Of a DNA stretch of 64,000 nt, positions 59,520 to 64,000 are shown one piece after another. The translations under genes and the position numbers were made by a program. This DNA is from VBDM01 sp035651815 (GTDB taxonomy: Bacteria > Pseudomonadota > Gammaproteobacteria > Burkholderiales > SG8-39), in the NCBI GenBank assembly GCA_035651815.1, contig DASRFB010000133.1:1-64000 (forward strand). Direction: 5' to 3'. Numbering within the stretch: position 1 is the stretch's first letter; every line of letters begins with the position of its first letter. The notes beneath the pieces were generated by a model that was given only the letters and a program-made list of their open reading frames with translations, did not search any database and was not told where the DNA came from.

Positions 59520-60817
59520 TGCGGATCCTCTTTCTCACGCACTACTACCCGCCGGAGGGGAACGCGCCCGCGAACCGCGTGCACGCGCTCTGCCGGCGCT
59601 GGGCGCGCGACGGCCACGACGTGACCGTCGTGACGTGCGCGCCCAACGTGCCGAGCGGCGTCGTCTACGACGGCTACCGGAACCGCATCCGGCAGCGCGA
59701 AACGATCGACGGCGTTCGGGTCGTGCGCGTGTGGACGTACCTCGCCCCGAACGAGGGCACCGTCCGGCGGATCGCGAACTACCTCTCGTTCATGGCGAGC
59801 GGCGCGCTCGCCGCCGCCGCCGAAGCGCGTCCGGACGTCGTCGTCGCGACCTCGCCGCAGTTCTTCTGCGGCTGGGCGGGCGCGATCGTGAGCCGCATCC
59901 GGCGCGTGCCGTTCGCGCTCGAGATCCGCGACCTCTGGCCGGAGTCGATCGTCACCGTCGGAGCGATGCGGAAGAGCGCGCTCGTGCGCCTCCTCGAGCG
60001 GCTCGAGCGGCGCCTCTACGCGTCGGCGAGCGAGATCGTCACGGTGGGCGAGGGCTATCGCGATCGCCTCCTCGAGAGGGGCGTCGATCCGACCCGCTTG
60101 TCGGTGATCCCGAACGGCGTCGACCGGGAGGTCTTCGCGCCGCGCCCGCCCGACCGCGCGCTGCGCGAGCGGCTCGGCTTCGGGGATCGCTTCGCGTGCG
60201 CCTACGTCGGGACGGTCGGGATGGCGGCGGGGCTCGACGTCGTGCTGCGCGCGGGACGGCTGCTCGCCGAGCGCGGGCGGCAGGACGTCGTGCTCGCGGT
60301 CGTCGGCGACGGCGCGGAGCGCCGCGCCCTCGCGGAGCGCGCGGCGCGCGAGGGCATCCCGAACGTGGTCTTCACCGGCAGGCTCCCCGCGGACGTCATG
60401 CCGGCGCTCCTCGCCTCCGTCGACGCGTGCCTCGTGCACCTGCGCGCGGCGGAGCTCTTCACGACGGTCCTGCCGTCGAAGATCTTCGAGGCGGCCGCGA
60501 TGTCGCGCCCGATCGTGCTCGGCGTCCGCGGGCACGCGGAGCGCCTGGTGCGCGCCGCCGGCTGCGGCCTCTGCATCGCGCCCGAGGACGCGAGCGCGCT
60601 CGCGGACGCGGTCGTGCGCCTGGCCGACGACCCGGCGCTCGCGGCCGAGCTCGGAGAGGCGGGGAGGCAGTACTTCACGGCGCGATACGACCGCGACGCG
60701 CTCGCGCGCCGCTACGTCGAGATGCTCGCGCGGCTCGCGCGCCGGCCGTCGACGGTCGCGCCGGCGCCTGAAGGGCCGGCCGCGCGCGGGACGATCGCCG
60801 CTCGGAGGGCCTCGTGA
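59519..60817 (+). CDS. Glycosyltransferase family 4 (WbuB/FnlB-like)
   Basis: A 432-residue GT-B fold glycosyltransferase. It starts RILFLTHYYPPEGNAPANRV, typical of WbuB-like enzymes, then LEIRDLWPESIVTVG, VIPNGVDREVFAPR and the donor-binding segment PSKIFEAAAMSRPIVLGV with the E-x7-E-like pattern nearby. It adds a sugar from a nucleotide donor to the growing lipid-linked chain. ATG at 59519 shares its A with the previous stop (TGATG). Confidence 0.92.
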   Translation: MRILFLTHYYPPEGNAPANRVHALCRRWARDGHDVTVVTCAPNVPSGVVYDGYRNRIRQRETIDGVRVVRVWTYLAPNEGTVRRIANYLSFMASGALAAAAEARPDVVVATSPQFFCGWAGAIVSRIRRVPFALEIRDLWPESIVTVGAMRKSALVRLLERLERRLYASASEIVTVGEGYRDRLLERGVDPTRLSVIPNGVDREVFAPRPPDRALRERLGFGDRFACAYVGTVGMAAGLDVVLRAGRLLAERGRQDVVLAVVGDGAERRALAERAAREGIPNVVFTGRLPADVMPALLASVDACLVHLRAAELFTTVLPSKIFEAAAMSRPIVLGVRGHAERLVRAAGCGLCIAPEDASALADAVVRLADDPALAAELGEAGRQYFTARYDRDALARRYVEMLARLARRPSTVAPAPEGPAARGTIAARRAS

Positions 60818-62769
60818 ACGCGAGCGCTTCGACCACCGAAGCGGCCGCGCCGGTCGCGCGCCGCGCGCCCGCGAGCGCGACCCCGTCGCGCGCGGCGGGC
60901 GACGCCGTCTGGCGGGCGATCGATCGCGACGCGCTGCCGCCGCCGGTCGCGGAGGAGCCCGCGGTCGGCCGCGTCGGGCGCCTGCTGCGCGACCTCCGCA
61001 CCGCGCGCCGCGTGCCGGCCGCGCAGCTCGCGCACCGCGCCCGCTTCGTCGCCCTGCGCGCGCTGTACGCGCGCATGCCGGCGCGTCCGATCGCGGACGC
61101 GCGCGCCGTCGCGCGCGCGCTTCGCGCCGCCGAGCCGACGCCGGCGCTCGAGCGCGATGCGATCGCGCCCGAGCCGATCGCCGAGATCGAGCGCAACGCC
61201 GAGCGCGTCGCGCGCGGTCGCTTCCTCTTCCTCGGGCGCGAGGCCGACTTCTCGGACGGCATCCGCTGGCGCGATCCCGGCGCGTCGCCGCTCTGGCTCT
61301 TCCAGCTCCACTACCTGGGCGCGCTGCGCGATCTCGTGCTGACGGGCCGCGCCCGCGCGGCGGGCGAGCTGCTCGAGTCGTGGGCGCGCGTCCACGGCGC
61401 GCGCTGGGACGCGGTCGCGTGGCATCCGTACCCGACGTCGCTCCGCTTGACGAACCTCTGCGTCGCGGCGTCCGCGGCCGGCGGGTTCGACCGCGTCTCG
61501 CCCGAGGCGGCGCCGCTCGCGGCCGTGCACGCGGCGTTCCTCGCGCGGCACCTCGAGCGCGACCTCGGCGGTAACCATCTTCTCGAGAACGCGTGCGCGC
61601 TCGCCTTCGCGTCCCGCTTCCTCGACGGCCGTCCGGCCCGCGACTGGGACGCGACCGCGCGCTCGCTGCTCGCGCGCGAGGTCCGGCGCCAGGTGCTCGC
61701 GGACGGCGCGCACTTCGAGCTGTCGCCGATGTACCACGTCGCGGTCCTGCACCGGCTGGCGCAGGTCGCGTCGCTGCTCGGCGCGGACGACGCGCTCGTC
61801 GTCGCGACGATCGCGCCGGCGCTCCGCGCGATGGTCGGCTTCCTCGACGGGATCCTCGCGCCCGACGGGGACATCCCGCTCGTCGGCGACTCGGCGCGCG
61901 GCTTCGCGCCGCCGCCGGCGGCCGCGCGCGCGCTCGCCGTTCGGATCGCGGGCGAGCCGGGCGCGCCGTCCGAGGACGAGGTCCCGGCGGCCGCGGCGGC
62001 CCGACCGCACGTGCGATCCGCGCGGGCGACCGTGCGCGCGCATCGCGAGAGCGGGCTCTACGTGCTGGCGAGCGACCGCTTCTGGTGCCTCTTCGACGCC
62101 GGCCGCGCGGCGCCGGACTCCCTGCCCGGGCACGGGCAGGCGGACGTGCTTTCGGTCGAGGTCTGGGTCGACGGCGTCCGCGTCGTCTGCGACCCCGGCG
62201 TCCACGAGTACACCGGGCCGTGGCGCGCGTGGGGGAGGTCGACGCGCGCGCACAGCGCGGTCGTCGTCGACGGCCGCGACACGGACGAGGTCTACGCCAG
62301 CTTCCGGATCGGTCGCCGGTCGCAGGTGCTCGACGTCCGGGCCTCGCACGACGCGGTGACGGCGACCGTCCGCGTCGCCGGATCCGACGCGATCGTCCGG
62401 CGCAGCGTGCGCCTGAACGGCACGCGCGGCGAGCGCCTGCAGATCGAGGACGAGGTACGCGCGGCGCCCGGCGCGAGCGTCGAGTCGCGGCTCCACCTCG
62501 CACCCGACGTCGGCGTGCGCGTCGACGTCACGACCGGCCTCCGCGCCCGCATCGCGACCGGCGGCGCGGCGGTCACGCTGCACGCGGCACGGCGGCTCGT
62601 CGCCGAGCGCGGGGCGGCCTCCACGCGCTTCGGCGAGCTCCGCGAGACCGTGATGCTCGTGCAGCGCGCGGCGATCGCGGCGGGACGCGACGGCCGGAAG
62701 GTCCGGCTGTCGACCGTCCTCGCCGCCGATCCCGCGATCCCGCGCGCGGTTCGACCGCGGACGAGGTGA
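60814..62769 (+). CDS. Heparinase II/III-like protein
   Basis: A 651-residue protein. The N-terminal alpha/alpha toroid has LWLFQLHYLGALRDLVL, NHLLENACALAFASRFLDG and FELSPMYHVAVLHRLAQ. The C-terminal beta-sandwich domain has SGLYVLASDRFWCLFDAG, GHGQADVLSVEVWVDGVRVV and GRSTRAHSAVVVDGRDTDE, with His and Tyr candidates for uronate beta-elimination. No signal peptide is evident, so it may act on the lipid-linked or cytosolic chain, or be exported otherwise. It starts with GTG at 60814, overlapping the previous stop. In exopolysaccharide loci this family sits beside bi-domain oxidoreductases. Confidence 0.9.
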   Translation: MNASASTTEAAAPVARRAPASATPSRAAGDAVWRAIDRDALPPPVAEEPAVGRVGRLLRDLRTARRVPAAQLAHRARFVALRALYARMPARPIADARAVARALRAAEPTPALERDAIAPEPIAEIERNAERVARGRFLFLGREADFSDGIRWRDPGASPLWLFQLHYLGALRDLVLTGRARAAGELLESWARVHGARWDAVAWHPYPTSLRLTNLCVAASAAGGFDRVSPEAAPLAAVHAAFLARHLERDLGGNHLLENACALAFASRFLDGRPARDWDATARSLLAREVRRQVLADGAHFELSPMYHVAVLHRLAQVASLLGADDALVVATIAPALRAMVGFLDGILAPDGDIPLVGDSARGFAPPPAAARALAVRIAGEPGAPSEDEVPAAAAARPHVRSARATVRAHRESGLYVLASDRFWCLFDAGRAAPDSLPGHGQADVLSVEVWVDGVRVVCDPGVHEYTGPWRAWGRSTRAHSAVVVDGRDTDEVYASFRIGRRSQVLDVRASHDAVTATVRVAGSDAIVRRSVRLNGTRGERLQIEDEVRAAPGASVESRLHLAPDVGVRVDVTTGLRARIATGGAAVTLHAARRLVAERGAASTRFGELRETVMLVQRAAIAAGRDGRKVRLSTVLAADPAIPRAVRPRTR

Positions 62770-62771
62770 CG

Positions 62772-64000
62772 ATGCGCCAGGTGCTCCAGGATCTCCGGTC
62801 GGGCCGGATCGAACTCGCCGACGTGCCCGCCCCGCAGTGCCGGCCGGGCCACCTGCTCGTGCAGGCGACCGCGACCCTGCTCTCGCCGGGCACGGAGCGC
62901 ATGCTCGTCCAGTTCGGGCGCGCCGGGTTGGTGGAGAAGGCGCGGTCGCAGCCCGATCGCGTGCGCCAGGTGATCGCGAAGGTCCGCACCGACGGCGTGC
63001 GGCCCGCGCTCGAGGCGGTCGCGAGCCGGCTCGAGGAGCCGGTCGCGCTCGGCTACTGCGGCGTCGGCCGCGTGCTCGAGGTGGGCGCGGGCGCCGGCGG
63101 ATTTCACGCCGGGCAGCGCGTCGTGTCGAACGCCCCGCACGCGGAGATCGCCTGCGTCCCGGCGACGCTCGCCGCCGCCGTGCCCGACGGTGTCGACGAC
63201 GAAGCCGCGAGCTTCACGGTCCTGGGCGCGATCGCGCTGAACGGCGTCCGGCTCCTCGACCCGACGCTCGGCGAGACCTTCGCGGTGATCGGCCTCGGCG
63301 TGGTCGGGATGCTCGCGACGCAGCTGCTGCGCGCGAGCGGCTGCCGCGTGCTCGCGATCGACGTGAACCCGGCGCGCTGCGCGCTCGCGCGCTCTCTCGG
63401 GGCCGACGCGACCTGCGTCGCCGGCGCGGCGGATCCGCTGCGCGCGGCGAGCGAGCTGACGCGCGAGCGCGGCGTCGACGGTGTCTTGATCGCTGCGGCG
63501 TCCGATGGCGACGAGATCGTGAGCCAGGCGGCGCGCATGTGTCGGAAGCGCGGCCGCATCGTCCTGGTCGGTGTCGTCGGGCTCCGGCTTCGCCGCCACG
63601 ACTTCTACGAGAAGGAGATCTCGTTCCGCGTCGCCTGCTCGTACGGGCCCGGTCGCTACGACCCGGAGTACGAGGTCGGCGGGCACGACTACCCGCTCGG
63701 CTTCGTCCGCTGGACGGCGGCGCGGAACTTCGAGGCGGTGCTCGACGCGATGGCGAGCGGGCGCCTCGCCGCGCGCGAGCTGGTGTCCCACCGGGTGCCG
63801 ATCGCCGAGGCGGGGCGCGCCTACGAGGCCATGCTGAGCGATCGCGGCGCGCTCGGGATCGTGCTGCGCTATCCCGAGGGTCCGCCGCCGCTCGCGCGCT
63901 CGGTCGACGCGTGCGCGGAGACTGCGGCCGCGCCGCGGCGGACCGCGGCTCCCCGGCTCCGCGCGGTCGCGCCCCGGCCCGGATCGCCGCTCGCGGTCGG
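62772..64000 (+). CDS. Zinc-type (MDR) dehydrogenase, start of a bi-domain oxidoreductase; cut by window edge
   Basis: At least 409 residues are in view and the frame is open at the window end. The medium-chain dehydrogenase half shows LLSPGTERMLVQFGRAG, VALGYCGVGRVLEVGAG and the Rossmann motif FAVIGLGVVGMLATQLLRASG, with SHRVPIAEAGRAYEAM closing the fold near residue 350. A Pro/Ala-rich linker follows, where bi-domain proteins of polysaccharide loci continue into a Gfo/Idh/MocA dehydrogenase. That second domain lies outside the window and is therefore inferred. It starts two bases after the heparinase-like stop. Confidence 0.85.
   Translation, partial: MRQVLQDLRSGRIELADVPAPQCRPGHLLVQATATLLSPGTERMLVQFGRAGLVEKARSQPDRVRQVIAKVRTDGVRPALEAVASRLEEPVALGYCGVGRVLEVGAGAGGFHAGQRVVSNAPHAEIACVPATLAAAVPDGVDDEAASFTVLGAIALNGVRLLDPTLGETFAVIGLGVVGMLATQLLRASGCRVLAIDVNPARCALARSLGADATCVAGAADPLRAASELTRERGVDGVLIAAASDGDEIVSQAARMCRKRGRIVLVGVVGLRLRRHDFYEKEISFRVACSYGPGRYDPEYEVGGHDYPLGFVRWTAARNFEAVLDAMASGRLAARELVSHRVPIAEAGRAYEAMLSDRGALGIVLRYPEGPPPLARSVDACAETAAAPRRTAAPRLRAVAPRPGSPLAV

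Noticed and set aside
59363..62503. Antisense open frame of 1046 codons
   Set aside because: Arg/Ala/Gly-rich throughout, no family motif, and opposite to glycosyltransferase and heparinase-like genes.
1..64000. tRNA, rRNA, CRISPR arrays and insertion sequences
   Set aside because: No cloverleaf, conserved rRNA segment, regular spacer-repeat array or transposase with terminal repeats was seen on either strand by eye. Dedicated scans could still find a diverged tRNA.

Overview
This is a very GC-rich (by eye roughly 70% or more), gene-dense chromosomal segment of a Gram-negative-type bacterium. An outer-membrane polysaccharide exporter, a type IV pilus retraction ATPase, lipoprotein signals, a presumed F420-dependent luciferase-like oxidoreductase, aromatic ring-cleavage genes and many four-base ATGA/GTGA gene overlaps would fit a free-living lineage near Deltaproteobacteria, Myxococcota or Binatota. 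That placement is inference: there is no rRNA or other marker gene in the window. I saw no tRNA, rRNA, CRISPR array or insertion sequence.

Layout. 1-5 kb: a 60-residue conserved-looking small protein, an AlgH/YqgE protein with an N-terminal signal or anchor, an MmgE/PrpD protein, and a molybdate-type ABC permease/ATPase pair without its binding protein. 5-8 kb: a VOC protein and a phosphate locus (PiT permease plus DUF47/PhoU-like partner, divergent from a PstS-like binding protein). 8-11.4 kb: a ligase-associated exonuclease and ATP-dependent DNA ligase, then an RHH/PIN toxin-antitoxin pair whose transcript may be leaderless. 11.5-16.3 kb: single enzymes (LLM oxidoreductase, AlkA-type glycosylase, TIM-barrel isomerase, GFA protein), an AraC regulator, and a small protein joining a two-zinc N-terminal finger to a C-terminal histone fold.

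16.3-20.5 kb: a GntR/FCD regulator divergent from a tightly coupled FAH-family, extradiol-dioxygenase-like and MhpA-like hydroxylase operon. A perfect 16-bp AT-only palindrome lies between them, so this looks like a regulated aromatic meta-cleavage module. 20.5-26.4 kb (minus strand): a secreted CxxCH protein coupled through a TTGA overlap to a 1164-residue AAA/TPR/adenylate-cyclase regulator, followed by an unknown gene. 26.5-30.7 kb: a secreted beta-helix protein, a probable frameshifted relic, a B12-binding radical SAM enzyme, a two-repeat hypothetical and a lipoprotein.

30.8-37.1 kb: a Yej-type oligopeptide ABC operon in which the second permease and the double ATPase are one 975-residue polypeptide. 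37.1-40.3 kb: small redox and metabolic genes, including a Tat-exported aldo/keto reductase. 40.4-44.5 kb: a complete sugar-type ABC importer (binding lipoprotein, two permeases, ATPase; every junction overlaps). 44.5-46 kb: an MMACHC (CblC)-like cobalamin protein coupled to a SAM methyltransferase. 46.2-49.4 kb: PilT-family ATPase, RecX and an MFS transporter.

49.4-64 kb: an exopolysaccharide locus. A roughly 670-bp hairpin-rich leader precedes a small Cys-rich secreted protein, Wza-like exporter, BY-kinase/Wzz protein, O-antigen-ligase/TPR protein, UDP-GlcNAc 2-epimerase, WecA-like initiating transferase with an extra C-terminal domain, GT4 glycosyltransferase, heparinase II/III-like protein and a dehydrogenase that runs off the window. 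Together they make and activate amino-sugar precursors, start and extend a lipid-linked glycan, polymerise and export it, and can trim it. The flippase is not in view.
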